Source of the DNA: Cyclobacteriaceae bacterium | GTDB taxonomy: Bacteria > Bacteroidota > Bacteroidia > Cytophagales > Cyclobacteriaceae | Assembly (NCBI GenBank): GCA_022841475.1 | Contig: JALHRJ010000016.1 | Location: forward strand, 1-64,000 | Length of the DNA: 64,000 bases | Direction: 5' to 3' | Shown here: positions 15,667-25,494 of the stretch, piece after piece | How the letters are laid out: every line of letters begins with the position of its first letter | Numbering within the stretch: position 1 is the stretch's first letter | Position numbers and translations under genes: made by a program | The notes under the pieces: generated by a model | Databases searched by the model: none | Seen by the model: only the letters and a program-made list of their open reading frames with translations | What the model was told of the DNA's origin: nothing

Positions 15667-16032
15667 TTAATTACGTGTGTTAGTTGCGCCTTGCACTTTA
15701 TCTGCTTTGTCATCGAATATGTTTTTGTCCCAACCTCGATATTCATAATATTTTGATTTAGGTTCACCCGTCCATCCATTTATCCCTTTTTTCGGAAGCA
15801 TCACGGCATGAATATAAATGACTGGGATAAAAGTTAACCCCAAAATTGTAAATGCAATTGTTCGCCCGAGAAATACGGAGAGTGAAATTATAATTGCTAG
15901 AGTGGCCAGATATTTTAATAATTTCCGCCATGCAGGGCTTCGCTCTTCAAAGTGTCCTAAAAAAATATGTCCAAGTAAAATCAGGATACTTACTATTGCG
16001 ATTTCAAACCATAATGAATTGGTGTTCCACAT
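15667..16032 (-). CDS. Small membrane protein co-transcribed with the bestrophin gene
   Basis: 121 residues. Spans at about residues 9-27 (EIAIVSILILLGHIFLGHF) and 40-75 (KYLATLAIIISLSVFLGRTI, then ILGLTFIPVIYIHAVML), followed by a polar C-terminal tail with KSKYYEYRGWDKN. The polar end suggests a cytoplasmic tail. I do not recognise the family. Stop and the bestrophin start are 5 bases apart, so the two are almost certainly one transcript, and a role in the same membrane process is likely. Confidence 0.65.
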   Translation of the reverse strand: MWNTNSLWFEIAIVSILILLGHIFLGHFEERSPAWRKLLKYLATLAIIISLSVFLGRTIAFTILGLTFIPVIYIHAVMLPKKGINGWTGEPKSKYYEYRGWDKNIFDDKADKVQGATNTRN

Positions 16033-16113
16033 ACTTGTTCAATTTTCGCTATTTTAAGAATTGTAGTACCACCTTTAAATATAATATTTTTGAATACCTA
16101 AAATAGGGTCAGA

Positions 16114-16491
16114 TTAAATTTCCACAGCCCGGCCACCTTCCCAGATCAATCCAAACTGCGAACCATATTTTTTTACCCAGTCTTTTTCTGTAGCATAATC
16201 AAATAATTCAAGGAGGCCTTTGGAGGCAAGTTGTTGTAGCTGTGTATCGGATAAGCCAGTAACACTGATGTAGCCACCATCAGCAAAACGAAATCGAATG
16301 CCTGCGGTTGCTTTTCCATGATCAAGCCAGGCTTTGAGTTTTTGTAACCGGTCGCTTATATTATGATTAAGCTCAATCGCTTCTTTCAGTGTGGCTTCAA
16401 TGTCTTTGATGTGACCATCATTGTTGAAATCATCACCTCGTAGAGTACGGATCGGATTGATGTGAATCTCTCCGGCATAACGGTTCACCAT
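16114..16491 (-). CDS. Hypothetical protein, 125 residues
   Basis: A soluble protein with no signal or membrane span. It contains a helical first half (DIEATLKEAIELNHNISDRL, then LQKLKAWLDHG) and a beta-rich second half (GIRFRFADGGYISVTGLSDT). The composition looks real and the start (MVNRYAGEI) is clean. No family recognised. It lies alone between the bestrophin operon and the serine hydrolase, and its upstream flank contains a CTCTGTG inverted repeat (16552-16623). Confidence 0.55.
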   Translation of the reverse strand: MVNRYAGEIHINPIRTLRGDDFNNDGHIKDIEATLKEAIELNHNISDRLQKLKAWLDHGKATAGIRFRFADGGYISVTGLSDTQLQQLASKGLLELFDYATEKDWVKKYGSQFGLIWEGGRAVEI

Positions 16492-16551
16492 GTCTGTCTA
16501 ATTATTGTGGATGGTAAATATAAAGAATCTGGCCTTCGTTTGTGAGATGAC

Positions 16552-16623
16552 CTCTGTGCATTCTCTGTACTCTCTGTGGTTAAAAAATAGAATTACCACG
16601 GAGGACACGGAGGTTGCACAGAG
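16552..16623. repeat. CTCTGTG-type inverted repeat
   Basis: CTCTGTGCA (16552-16560) pairs perfectly with TGCACAGAG (16615-16623), and TCTGTGGT (16573-16580) pairs with ACCACGGA (16595-16602) allowing one G-T pair, with a 14-base AT-rich loop. The arms carry the tandem CTCTGTGnnTTCTCTGTnnTCTCTGTGG pattern that is dispersed in many bacterial genomes. It starts right behind the stop of the serine hydrolase gene, so it may also act as its terminator. Confidence 0.7.
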
Positions 16624-18180
16624 TTATTTACCTTTTAATTCGATATCCAATTGCTGAATCAACGCTTCCTTCTCGGGTGTGAGTGTGAAGAAAATGAATA
16701 TGTTCTTTTTCTCACCCTCTAAAACAAAACTTCCCCGGAGTTGATTTTCGGGTTCCAACTCTTTTACATTTTTAATGGCACCCGCTTCTTCGAATATTTT
16801 TCTGGTTGTTTCTCTTCTTCTTTCCAGCGTTTCATCCGGAAAGAAATTCTCAGCAAAGATGTTTGTTTGCTCTTCTTTCCATTCCGGCAATAGTTTTACA
16901 ATCTCTTCTTTGCGCTGACTTAAGATTTCAGAAGGCAAAAGAACCCGTGGTTTCAATCCGGCTAACGCAATTAATGTATCGAGTGCCACCGCGTTGGGAA
17001 AACCCGGTGCACCATAAGTATGATTGCTGAATGAAACCACACCGATTCCATAATCGGGGTAGATGCGCCACTCACTGCCAAAGCCGGGCAATCCACCACT
17101 GTGTGAAATGCGGACATTACCCTTACAATCTTTTCGCCACCCTAAGCCATAGCCATACGCGATGGCCACCGGACAAACTTCTCCGCTTCTGGTTTTTGCA
17201 TCAGCAAACAAATCAGTAAAGCGCCACGGTTGATGCATCTCACGGATCGAACTTCTGCGAATAGGTCCGCTCTCTACTTCATTACGCGCAGGCCATGCAG
17301 CAAGATGAAGTGCTACATATTTACTAAAATCTTCGATGGAACAAATCAGTCCGCCCATGGCGCCATACGAACCATCATGTAGGAGTGGAATTTCTGTCCA
17401 TGCGTTATCGATCCATTGATAACCCAACGCGAGTTGTTCTTTGGGCACTTCATCATATTCCCATTTGGAATGATTCATACCAATAGGTTTCATAATATTA
17501 TCTGTAATATATTTTTGATAGGGTGTGCCCGAAATGTTGGTGATGATTTTTCCGAGCAAAGCATAGCCAAGGTTGCTATATTCGAATGTAACCCCCGGCA
17601 CATTGGAGAATGAAATTCCTTCGCTGATCTGTTTCAATAATTCTTCATCCGTGTCATCGAGTTGGCGATCGCCCCACGGGTTGTCTTCCGGAAATCCGGC
17701 CGACATAGTGAGCAGATCTTGAATGGTAATAGCAGGTGCATCTTTGGTCAGAGCACCTGCCTGATTCATTTCAGGAATGTATTTCGAAACCAGATCTGTT
17801 AAACTCAATTTTTCTTCATCTCTGAGTTTCAAAATGGCCATGGCCGTGAAACTTTTGCTCATGGATGCAATGCGGAATAGACTTTTTGTTGTGGCAGGTG
17901 TATTGGTAGAAACATTGGCCGTGCCCACATTGCCAGTATACACTAGTTGTCCTCCCGCAATCACACCGAAGCTGAGGGCAGGATAGTGATTTTTCTCTGC
18001 GTAGTCGTGATAGAGTTTTTCAATCACGGGAAATGCCTTTTCCATGTTGCTGAAGGTTGTAGAGTCGGCAAATTGGGGAATGGAATAGTGCTGAACAGAG
18101 TTCGTGCTAACGGCTATTTCTGTTTTCTTTTCATTACAACTTATCAGTGTGATGATGAGAAGGGGTAGCAGGTATTTCAT
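16624..18180 (-). CDS. Serine hydrolase of the beta-lactamase/PBP class C fold, lipoprotein
   Basis: 518 residues. Lipobox LISC at Cys15 makes it a lipoprotein. Catalytic motifs: SMSK (Ser106, Lys109), EYSNLGY (about residue 200) as the Tyr-x-Asn motif, and ISHSGGLPG near residue 357 in the place of KTG/HTG. These define the serine-dependent hydrolases of the class C beta-lactamase and D-aminopeptidase/esterase type. The C-terminal ~120 residues are an additional domain not part of the core. The periplasmic location is clear, but substrate (peptide, ester or cell-wall piece) is not, and beta-lactam resistance should not be assumed. Confidence 0.88.
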   Translation of the reverse strand: MKYLLPLLIITLISCNEKKTEIAVSTNSVQHYSIPQFADSTTFSNMEKAFPVIEKLYHDYAEKNHYPALSFGVIAGGQLVYTGNVGTANVSTNTPATTKSLFRIASMSKSFTAMAILKLRDEEKLSLTDLVSKYIPEMNQAGALTKDAPAITIQDLLTMSAGFPEDNPWGDRQLDDTDEELLKQISEGISFSNVPGVTFEYSNLGYALLGKIITNISGTPYQKYITDNIMKPIGMNHSKWEYDEVPKEQLALGYQWIDNAWTEIPLLHDGSYGAMGGLICSIEDFSKYVALHLAAWPARNEVESGPIRRSSIREMHQPWRFTDLFADAKTRSGEVCPVAIAYGYGLGWRKDCKGNVRISHSGGLPGFGSEWRIYPDYGIGVVSFSNHTYGAPGFPNAVALDTLIALAGLKPRVLLPSEILSQRKEEIVKLLPEWKEEQTNIFAENFFPDETLERRRETTRKIFEEAGAIKNVKELEPENQLRGSFVLEGEKKNIFIFFTLTPEKEALIQQLDIELKGK

Positions 18181-18251
18181 TGGGTGGGATTATAATTTGA
18201 AAGGTATAGAATTCTGAGGATTTTTTGATACGGATTAATCAGATGGAATAG

Positions 18252-18259
18252 TAAATTTG
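18252..18259 (+). promoter_or_regulatory. Possible -7 box (TAnnTTTG) of the NTF2-like gene
   Basis: TAAATTTG fits the Bacteroidota -7 consensus exactly. It ends only three bases before the ATG at 18263, so a transcript from it would be essentially leaderless or would force a later start; a chance match is quite possible. No -33 TTTG box was identified at the right distance. Confidence 0.25.
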
Positions 18260-18262
18260 ACT

Positions 18263-18622
18263 ATGAACCCTACTAACCGTGCTATCGCGCTTGCCTGGTT
18301 TGAGGCCTTCAATGCGCACAACCTTGATCAACTTCTTCAGTTGTATGATGACGATGCAGAGCATTACAGCCCCAAGTTGAAAATTCGGCATCCCGAAACA
18401 AAAGGATTGATCAAAGGAAAAGAAGCGCTCCGCACCTGGTGGCGCGATGCGTTTGATCGCTTGCCTTCGCTGCGGTATGAAGTGATATCACTCACGGCAA
18501 ATAATGATCGGGTGTTTATGGAGTATCAGCGGCATGTGCAGGGTGAAGAGGCTTTGCGTGTGGGTGAGGTGTTGGAAATCAAAAACGATAAAATAGTGGC
18601 GTCCCGGGTGTATCACAGTTGA
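18263..18622 (+). CDS. NTF2-like/SnoaL-type protein
   Basis: 119 residues from ATG 18263 (MNPTNRAIALAWFEAFNAHN). The sequence follows the SnoaL/NTF2 cone fold: first helix, then LDQLLQLYDDDAEHYSPKL, a GLIKGKEALRTWWRDAF helix and curved strands (YEVISLTANNDRVFMEYQRH, GEVLEIKNDKIVASRVYHS). Members are small enzymes or ligand-binding proteins, and the actual reaction cannot be deduced. A TTG two codons upstream also opens this frame but the ATG is preferred. Monocistronic, 58 bases before the next start. Confidence 0.8.
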   Translation: MNPTNRAIALAWFEAFNAHNLDQLLQLYDDDAEHYSPKLKIRHPETKGLIKGKEALRTWWRDAFDRLPSLRYEVISLTANNDRVFMEYQRHVQGEEALRVGEVLEIKNDKIVASRVYHS

Positions 18623-18680
18623 CTTTAATTTCAGCCATAGTTTTATTATTTTGTTATCCAATTCCAATGAGCCTTCATGC

Positions 18681-21617
18681 ATGAATACTAAAATTTGTTT
18701 TTTTATAGGTTTAACTTTTGTTTCCTGTTGTATTATCTCTTGTTCGCAGGAAAAGGAAGCAACACCAGCGGGTTTTCAGATTGAGCCTGGTTTTACACTC
18801 AAATTGGTTGCTAACGAACCGTTAATCAAAGATCCGGTCGATCTTGAGTTTGACGAAAATGGAAATGCCTTCGTGCTCGAAATGCCTGGCTATCCGTTTG
18901 AGGACCAACAAAGCCGAATTCTTTTGCTAAAGGATGAAAATCAGGATGGTATTTATGATGGGCAAAGTGTCTATGCCGAAAATCTACAATTAGCTACCTC
19001 TATTATGCCCTACAAAAAAGGTATGTTAGTAGCAGCGCCCCCTTATTTATTGCATGTTATTGATACAGATGATGATTACAAAGTGGATGTTGTTGATACG
19101 TTGATGGGTGGTTTTTCAACAGGTAATCTCCAGCATAATTATAATGGACTCACTTACGGAATTGACAATTGGATTTATGCCGTAAACGGTGGCAATTCAG
19201 GTGAGCCCTATTGGTGGAGAGATTCTACTTCGGTGATGGACTTGCGCGGACAGGATTTCAGATTTAACCTGGAGACCCGGGTAATGGAACGCATTGGTGA
19301 ATCTTCGGGCGGTTTTGGTCTGGGTATGGACGAATGGGGACATCTATATGAAACCCATAACCTTGAACATATTTCACATCTTGTTTTTCCGGATCGATAC
19401 CAGAAGAATGTTCGCCTGTTGAAGAATCATTCGTTGTCAATAATTTCTGACCATGAAGAGAATGGACTGGCAAGAATTTATCCCATTGGTGAACAGGAAT
19501 CACGCGTGAATCATCCGGAGCAGTCTGGTTATTTTTCAGGCTCCTGCGGTGTTACGTATTATGGTGGTGGCGCATACGGTGAGGAGTATAAAAATACAGT
19601 GTGGGTTGCGGACGTTGTGTTGAACCTGATCCATGTGGATAAGATAAAAGCAAAGGGCGCTTCGTTTACAGCAAGCCGGGTTCTTGACAAACGTGATTTT
19701 CTAGCAAGCACAGATCGATCCTTTCGGCCTGTGAATATGACGGTTGGCCCTGATGGATCCATTCATGTTATCGATATGTATCGCCAGGTGATCGAACATC
19801 CGGAGTGGATTCCGGATGAGATTGAAAAGACCTTGGATTTGCATGCCGGCAAGGACAAAGGAAGGATTTATAAAATTCAAAGGGAGGGCACTAACAAATT
19901 CAATTTTGAGAAAGATGAATTCAAAACAATGGCGGGCCTTATCTCAAGCTTAAGTAATCCTAATCAATGGGTGCGCAAAACAGCTCATCGTTTGTTAATG
20001 GAAAAGGCTTTAACCGAAAGTGAAACGGAAAACTTAAAGCAAGTTTTAACTGCTGAATCGCACCTGGCCAGATTACATGCCATGTGGATTTTGCATGGGA
20101 AGAAGAAATTCACAACTGAGCACCTTTTGCAGTTGTTGAACGACCCTGCACCGGGAATCAGAGAAAATGTTTTAATAATTTCAGAGCAACAGCTCGGTAC
20201 AGAAGATACAGTTTTGCAAAAGGTACTAAGCTTAACAAAGGATGCGGATCAACGTGTGCGGATGCAGGCAATCTTGTCGATCAGCACAATGAGTAAAGAA
20301 AAATCAGAACACTATACCAGTGAACTTTTCAATGCCCTGGCAGTTTCAACAAAAATGCCTATGGATGATTGGAATGTTGCTGCCATCACACTGGCAGCCC
20401 GTCACGCGCCTGGGGAGTTGTTTGCAAAATTATTTACAGATGAAGTGGAAAACATAACACTCCTTGAATCCCTGGCTGGTATTTCCGGATTGAATCGCAA
20501 CGATATCACTACGGTGCTTGGTTCGTTGGTTACTTCTACACTTACGTTCGAAAGGAAACAATCTATAATTGATCAGATGGCATTGGGTATACCTTCAAAC
20601 ATCTCACACCCTTCAGCATTGGCTTCGATCAGGCAATTAGAAAAGAGTGGTGACCTGGGCATGATAGCTTCGCTGGCTTCGCTTCGCCACAAACTTTCAT
20701 TACCCCCATCGCCTGAATTTCTTGCCTATAGCAAAGAGGCATTGAAGAAGTTAGCTGACCAAACGCTGCCGGACAGCATTCGGTTCAAGCAAATGTCGTT
20801 GGTAGCCCTGCTTCCATACCACGAGAAGTCAGAGATTTTATTTCAATGTCTTGATAACACTCAACCGCTTAACATTCAGGAAGCAGCTTTACGGCAATTG
20901 GCAGATTACAATGATCTGACTATTGGGTCAAAACTGGTGAGTCGTTGGACAACGTTAGGCCCCGTAATCAGGCGGTGGTGCAGTGATTTATTGTTATACA
21001 AAGAAATTTATCACGATGCTTTGTTAACAGGTTTGGAGAATGGAACCATTAATATTGGTGAGATGAATTTTGATCTTGAACGAAGGCGGCAATTGTTATA
21101 GTGGACTGATAATGAGAACACAAAGCGCAGAGCGGAGAAGCTTTTCTCTGATGCTGGGGTAACTACGCGGCAGGAGGCAATTAATTCTATGAAAGAGGCT
21201 TTGACATTGTCCGGGTCAACGATCAGAGGAGCAAAAGTATTTGAATCATCGTGTGGGCTTTGCCACATGTATGGAACTATGGGACAGAATGTAGGACCCG
21301 TACTAACGGAGATCAACAGAAAAAGTAAAGAAGCAATCATGTACGAGATACTCGATCCCAATGCCGCAGTGGATACAAAATATATAAACCACCGGTTGGT
21401 AACAAATTCAGGCGATGTACACATGGGAATTGTGGATAACGAAACAGATGAATTTATTACCATCAAAAAGATGGGTGGTGCTACCGCTACCGTCAGTAAA
21501 AAAGATATCAAATCGTTTAATTCCCTGGGCACATCCTTGATGATGGAAGGTCTGGAAGCAAACATGACCACGCAGGATATGGCCGACTTGCTTGCATTTT
21601 TACAAAACCAAAATTAA
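18681..21617 (+). pseudogene. PVC-type sugar dehydrogenase/cytochrome c protein interrupted by an in-frame TAG
   Basis: From ATG 18681 the frame gives a lipoprotein signal (lipobox ISC, Cys21), a beta-propeller N-terminal domain (FTLKLVANEPLIKDPVDLEF, then ENGNAFVLEMPGYPF), and a HEAT-like helical region from about residue 415. At codon 807 (21099-21101) it hits TAG. Without a frameshift the same frame continues 171 codons to 21617 and encodes the expected C-terminal c-type haem domain: CGLCH (codons 858-862), GPVLTEINRKS, DPNAAV and DMADLLAFL. These parts together are the standard PVC-type dehydrogenase architecture of ~980 residues, so one sense codon (CAG is one step away) has become a stop. 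An internal start at 21189 would lack a signal peptide and could not receive haem in the periplasm. Either a pseudogene or a sequence error. Confidence 0.85.
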
Positions 21618-21619
21618 TT

Positions 21620-22033
21620 ATGAGACAACTAGTTTTATTTGCCCTGATAGTTCTTTTGTCATCTTGCCAGCAGAAACCCATTGAATCAACGGGTAGTATT
21701 GTAATCAAGCCTAAAGATCTGATTGGAAAAACTATCGAGTATCGCTACGGAGAAAGTGTTTATCATGTAACAATCGACTCCGATTCAACCATGCATTGGG
21801 AGGCCATGGCTGGAGATGAGAAGGGAACACTTGAAAACGAAACCTATGTGATCGCTTCGGTAGATGATTCAAAATTATTTATTACATGGGGTGAGCATAA
21901 TGGAATTGGCGTTGCCCAGGTGTTGGATTTTAAGAAAGGCATCGTGTACAATCACTTTTTGCGAGGCAGGGCTGTAAGTGCAGGAGAAGGCGAAATAAAA
22001 ATTCTTGAGGAAAAACAGATCAACAAACTATAA
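21620..22033 (+). CDS. MoaF-like lipoprotein
   Basis: 137 residues, starting MRQLVLFALIVLLSSC with lipobox Cys16. The mature part alternates strands (KTIEYRYGESVYHVTIDSDS, TMHWEAMAGDEKGTLENETY, KLFITWGEHNGIGVAQVLDF), which is the pattern of MoaF/lipocalin-like domains. Members bind small molecules, and the real function is open. The start is two bases behind the end of the cytochrome c/dehydrogenase frame, so the two may be co-transcribed. Confidence 0.7.
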   Translation: MRQLVLFALIVLLSSCQQKPIESTGSIVIKPKDLIGKTIEYRYGESVYHVTIDSDSTMHWEAMAGDEKGTLENETYVIASVDDSKLFITWGEHNGIGVAQVLDFKKGIVYNHFLRGRAVSAGEGEIKILEEKQINKL

Positions 22034-22042
22034 GACTCGAAT

Positions 22043-22924
22043 TCAGGATTTGATCCGCTCCACATCCACCTTCACCTCAAGCGTCTGATTTCCAGAGCTG
22101 AAGACAATTCCTTTAATCGGAGCTACATCGTAATAATCGCGGCCATAGGCAACAGTGATGTGTTGATGGGTGGGTAGAAGACAGTTGGTGGGGTCAAACT
22201 CAACCCAACCAACATCAGGAAAATAGATTGACACCCAGGCATGGGAAGCATCTGAACCAACAAGCTTTTCTTTTCCCGGAGGTGGCATCGTTTCGAGATA
22301 ACCACTTACATACCGGGCTGGCAATCCAATGTTGCGTAGACAAGCAATCATAAGATGTGCTAAATCCTGACACACACCTTTACGTAATTTAAGTACAGAT
22401 TCAACAGGAGTATTTACAGTAGTAAAGCCGGGTTTGAATTCCACATAGCTAAAAATCTTCTTCATCAGCATTTGACATCCGTTCCACAACGTACCATTTT
22501 CTGGAAAGCAGTCTTGAGTGAAATTTCGGATCTCTTCGCTATAGGGAATGTGAAGGGAGGGTAATGTGTATTGAATAACGTCAGTGTAGAAATCACTTTG
22601 CGAGGAGATTTGTGTCCTTGCATCTTGCCATAATAAGAGTGATTGAGGTGCTCGTTCGGCATTAACTCGCGGTTGAATGTCCAGCACACTTTCTGATTGA
22701 ATGGTCAGTTCATCATGTTCTTTGTAAATAGAAATAAATAATATTCTGTTGCCGAAAAAATCCGTGAGATAGGATTGTTCATCGGGGGTAGGTGATACTT
22801 TTATTTCCGATGAAATCAGGATTTGCTCGGGCAGGTTAAGCGGTACTAAACATAATCGGTTATGGCCCGTGGTCACCACTTCCTGGTATTTATATTCGGT
22901 ACTATGTCTGATTTTATACCGCAT
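22043..22924 (-). CDS. Transglutaminase-like cysteine protease-fold protein, third gene of the amidoligase operon
   Basis: 293 residues. An N-terminal bacterial transglutaminase domain (about 1-85) precedes the catalytic core with Cys185 (RKGVCQDLAHL), His228 (SDASHAWVSIYFPDVGW) and Asp244 (EFDPTN), the complete Cys-His-Asp triad. No signal peptide, so it is cytoplasmic. Members cleave or form amide bonds in peptides. The start overlaps the stop of the ATP-grasp gene by one base (TAATG), making translation coupled. Predicted to hydrolyse or reshape the product made by its two operon partners. Confidence 0.93.
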   Translation of the reverse strand: MRYKIRHSTEYKYQEVVTTGHNRLCLVPLNLPEQILISSEIKVSPTPDEQSYLTDFFGNRILFISIYKEHDELTIQSESVLDIQPRVNAERAPQSLLLWQDARTQISSQSDFYTDVIQYTLPSLHIPYSEEIRNFTQDCFPENGTLWNGCQMLMKKIFSYVEFKPGFTTVNTPVESVLKLRKGVCQDLAHLMIACLRNIGLPARYVSGYLETMPPPGKEKLVGSDASHAWVSIYFPDVGWVEFDPTNCLLPTHQHITVAYGRDYYDVAPIKGIVFSSGNQTLEVKVDVERIKS

Positions 22925-25494
22925 TATACTTCAAATTGAAATCCTTCTTTACTTCCCTGTGTCTGATAGGTAGAATGGCTGAAGTAAGTTGCATTTAGTT
23001 TCATGGAGATAACACCCATTTGTTTTTGCAGTGTCTCACAAAATTCATCCAGATTTTTTCTGTGGTTGGTGTCACCGTCTGTTTCCTTCAACTTTTCGAT
23101 ATTCATCAGGCGTACCTGACTATAACATTCAAACGCCACCAACGAAATTTCATTCTCACTGGAGTCGCCATTTCGTTGGGCCAGTGTTCGCGTATGGGTG
23201 AGTATACCTTCAAGTTGCGAAACAATAGACGTAGGATTTAGATTATTCAAAAACAAAAGATCCAGGGTAGGGGCCACATCCAGAGAAGTGCGATACACCG
23301 AACGATAGGTAGATAAATTCTGGTTACTTAAAAGCAACGCTTCCAGTAATTGAAATTCAGTACTTTCATCAAACCGATACGAAAGTATCGAGCGAAACTG
23401 TATTAATTCCATCTGAATTTCTTCAATCAGTTGACCCAAACGAAACATGATACGGCCATCACTCCGGTACATGCTCTGGCGTGTCATTTCCGAGAACGAA
23501 AGCAGCCCGCCCATCAACACATCCAATAAAGAAACAGCATGACGGATGCTGCCCGGCTCAACGGCCGCGATTCTTCGTTTTACATTTTCAATATCATCAA
23601 TAATCCGCCAGCTATCTACGGTCCAGCGGTCACGCGCAGCATACATCGACTTCAATAAATTATTTAAGTTAAATAGTATGCTGCCCGCCTTATCTGCGTT
23701 GCATATAAGTTGATGAATTTCTACCAATGGATTTTTCAATTCTTCTTCGCCATCGTCAACAAAGCCTGGATATGTATCGGTAAGATGTGTAGTGGTTTGA
23801 AGTAGCACTTTGATAGATTCCGATTCATTCGCATTCCGCAGGTAACCCTTTTGAGTTATGTTTCTCAATACGTTTCTGATAAAGCGCGAAGTGCGTATAA
23901 CCCGTTGTGTATAACGACCTACCCAAAATAAATTTTCAGCAGTGCGACTCGGCAACACAGCTTTTCTTTTCATGTCGGCTGCCTGACGGATAATAGCAGA
24001 AGTTCCAGACTTTGTTGGTGACTCAACCCACGTATCTTTTGAAATACCGCCATCCTGATTCGATACCAGAAAGCTACCCTTCTCTGGTGAGCAGCGGGTT
24101 AATCCGCCCCGCATCATTTCATAGCCATCTTTTCCTGCTACCAGATAGGAACGAAGCACAGAGTAACGCGGTTCAAGCTTTTCTTTTGTATAGACAGGTG
24201 AAGTTGAAAAGTGAACTTCTTCCTGACCTACAAAGCGGGTCGGTTCAAATTTTATCTTTTGTATTAGTTCATCCTTTTGCGCGCGTGTCAGTTGACTGCC
24301 CATCACAGTTTTAAAGTTGCCCATGCGCACAATATCCTTTATCACGAGCGTATCAATGTTGGCAATCACATGATCCATTTCTTTTTTCTGTCCGCACCAC
24401 CACGTAGCGATCATGGGTATGAGTGGATCTTCATTCAGAAAATAACGAAACGCTCCATGGAGGAAGGCCATCAATCCGGTATTTTCAAGAATGCTGCTGC
24501 CAAGCGGGTTAGCTACGGAAACATTTCCTTTTCGAACCGCCTGCAACAATCCGGGAATGCCCAGGTGAGAATCTTCACGGAGCTCGAGCGGATCGCAGAA
24601 CGTATCATCGACCCTGCGCAAAATGACATCCACTTTTTCAAGTCCCTCTACGGTTTTTATCCAGACAAAGCGATCGCGCATAATTAAGTCATCGCCTTGC
24701 ACCAGCGTGATGCCGAGATAAGATGCCAGAAAGGCATGTTCAAAGTACGTTTCGTTACGAGGGCCCGGAGTAAGCAGCACAATGCGCGGATGCGTTTTGC
24801 CTTGTGGCGAGAGTTGAATCAGACACTGCATCAAACTATTGAAAAAGCCACCTAGTTTGGCAACCTGATGTTGTTGAAATAGTTCTGGTAAAACTCTGCT
24901 TAAGGCACTTCTGTTTTCAAGGGCGTAACCCATACCCGAAGGTGCTTGGGCACGATCTTTTATCACCCACACTTTTCCATCCGGACCACGAGACACATCT
25001 GCTGAGTATAAAGGAAGTTGATAGTCACCCGGTAACCTGATTTTATCACAGGCACGCAGAAACCCGGGATGCGAATAAATGAGTTCAGGTGGAATGATTC
25101 CTTTTTTGAGCAGCACCCGGTCTCCATAAAGATCTTCCAATAATTTGTTGAGCACAAAGGCACGTTGCTTCATACCGCGCTCTACGCCCCGCCACTCCGC
25201 TGCCGGAATGATCATAGGTACCGCATCTAACAGCCACGGCCGGTTAAGCCCGTTGCTATCGCCATACACATTATAGGTAACACCATTCTCTTCCAACAAC
25301 TTGAGTAGTTCCTGTTGTCGGTTTTTAAACTCTGTGGGTCCAAGGTTCTCAATATTAGTAAGAAGTCTCTTCCAGCTTTCTTTGGGCCCCTCGTTCGAGT
25401 TAAAGCATTCGTCAAGAAAGGTTTGGTTGGTAAAGTAACCTTGCGTGAAAGAATCCAACAATGAGTTTTGTGGTTGATTCATGGGTTGCATCAA
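22924..25494 (-). CDS. Circularly permuted ATP-grasp protein fused to alpha-E domain
   Basis: 856 residues. The first ~500 residues match the circularly permuted ATP-grasp type 2 enzyme (MKQRAFVLNKLLEDLYGDRV, VWVIKDRAQAPSGMGYALEN, RIVLLTPGPRNETYFEHAFL, VDVILRRVDDTFCDPLELRE, GIPGLLQAVRKGNVSVANPL). From about residue 520 the alpha-E helical domain follows (LPSRTAENLFWVGRYTQRVI, SMYAARDRWTVDSWRIIDDI). Such proteins are predicted peptide amidoligases coupling ATP hydrolysis to C-N bond formation. In many species the two parts are separate genes; here they are one chain. It overlaps the upstream gene by four bases (ATGA) and the downstream gene by one. Confidence 0.92.
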   Translation of the reverse strand: MMQPMNQPQNSLLDSFTQGYFTNQTFLDECFNSNEGPKESWKRLLTNIENLGPTEFKNRQQELLKLLEENGVTYNVYGDSNGLNRPWLLDAVPMIIPAAEWRGVERGMKQRAFVLNKLLEDLYGDRVLLKKGIIPPELIYSHPGFLRACDKIRLPGDYQLPLYSADVSRGPDGKVWVIKDRAQAPSGMGYALENRSALSRVLPELFQQHQVAKLGGFFNSLMQCLIQLSPQGKTHPRIVLLTPGPRNETYFEHAFLASYLGITLVQGDDLIMRDRFVWIKTVEGLEKVDVILRRVDDTFCDPLELREDSHLGIPGLLQAVRKGNVSVANPLGSSILENTGLMAFLHGAFRYFLNEDPLIPMIATWWCGQKKEMDHVIANIDTLVIKDIVRMGNFKTVMGSQLTRAQKDELIQKIKFEPTRFVGQEEVHFSTSPVYTKEKLEPRYSVLRSYLVAGKDGYEMMRGGLTRCSPEKGSFLVSNQDGGISKDTWVESPTKSGTSAIIRQAADMKRKAVLPSRTAENLFWVGRYTQRVIRTSRFIRNVLRNITQKGYLRNANESESIKVLLQTTTHLTDTYPGFVDDGEEELKNPLVEIHQLICNADKAGSILFNLNNLLKSMYAARDRWTVDSWRIIDDIENVKRRIAAVEPGSIRHAVSLLDVLMGGLLSFSEMTRQSMYRSDGRIMFRLGQLIEEIQMELIQFRSILSYRFDESTEFQLLEALLLSNQNLSTYRSVYRTSLDVAPTLDLLFLNNLNPTSIVSQLEGILTHTRTLAQRNGDSSENEISLVAFECYSQVRLMNIEKLKETDGDTNHRKNLDEFCETLQKQMGVISMKLNATYFSHSTYQTQGSKEGFQFEV

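Noticed and set aside
16624-18180. Annotation as a beta-lactamase conferring resistance
   Set aside because: Only the fold-level motifs are present; the family mostly contains esterases and peptidases.
1879-21617. Idea that a stop codon is reassigned in this organism because three genes have in-frame stops
   Set aside because: The three interruptions use TGA, TAA and TAG, one each, and all three codons end many intact genes in the window; a mutation or sequence error is simpler.
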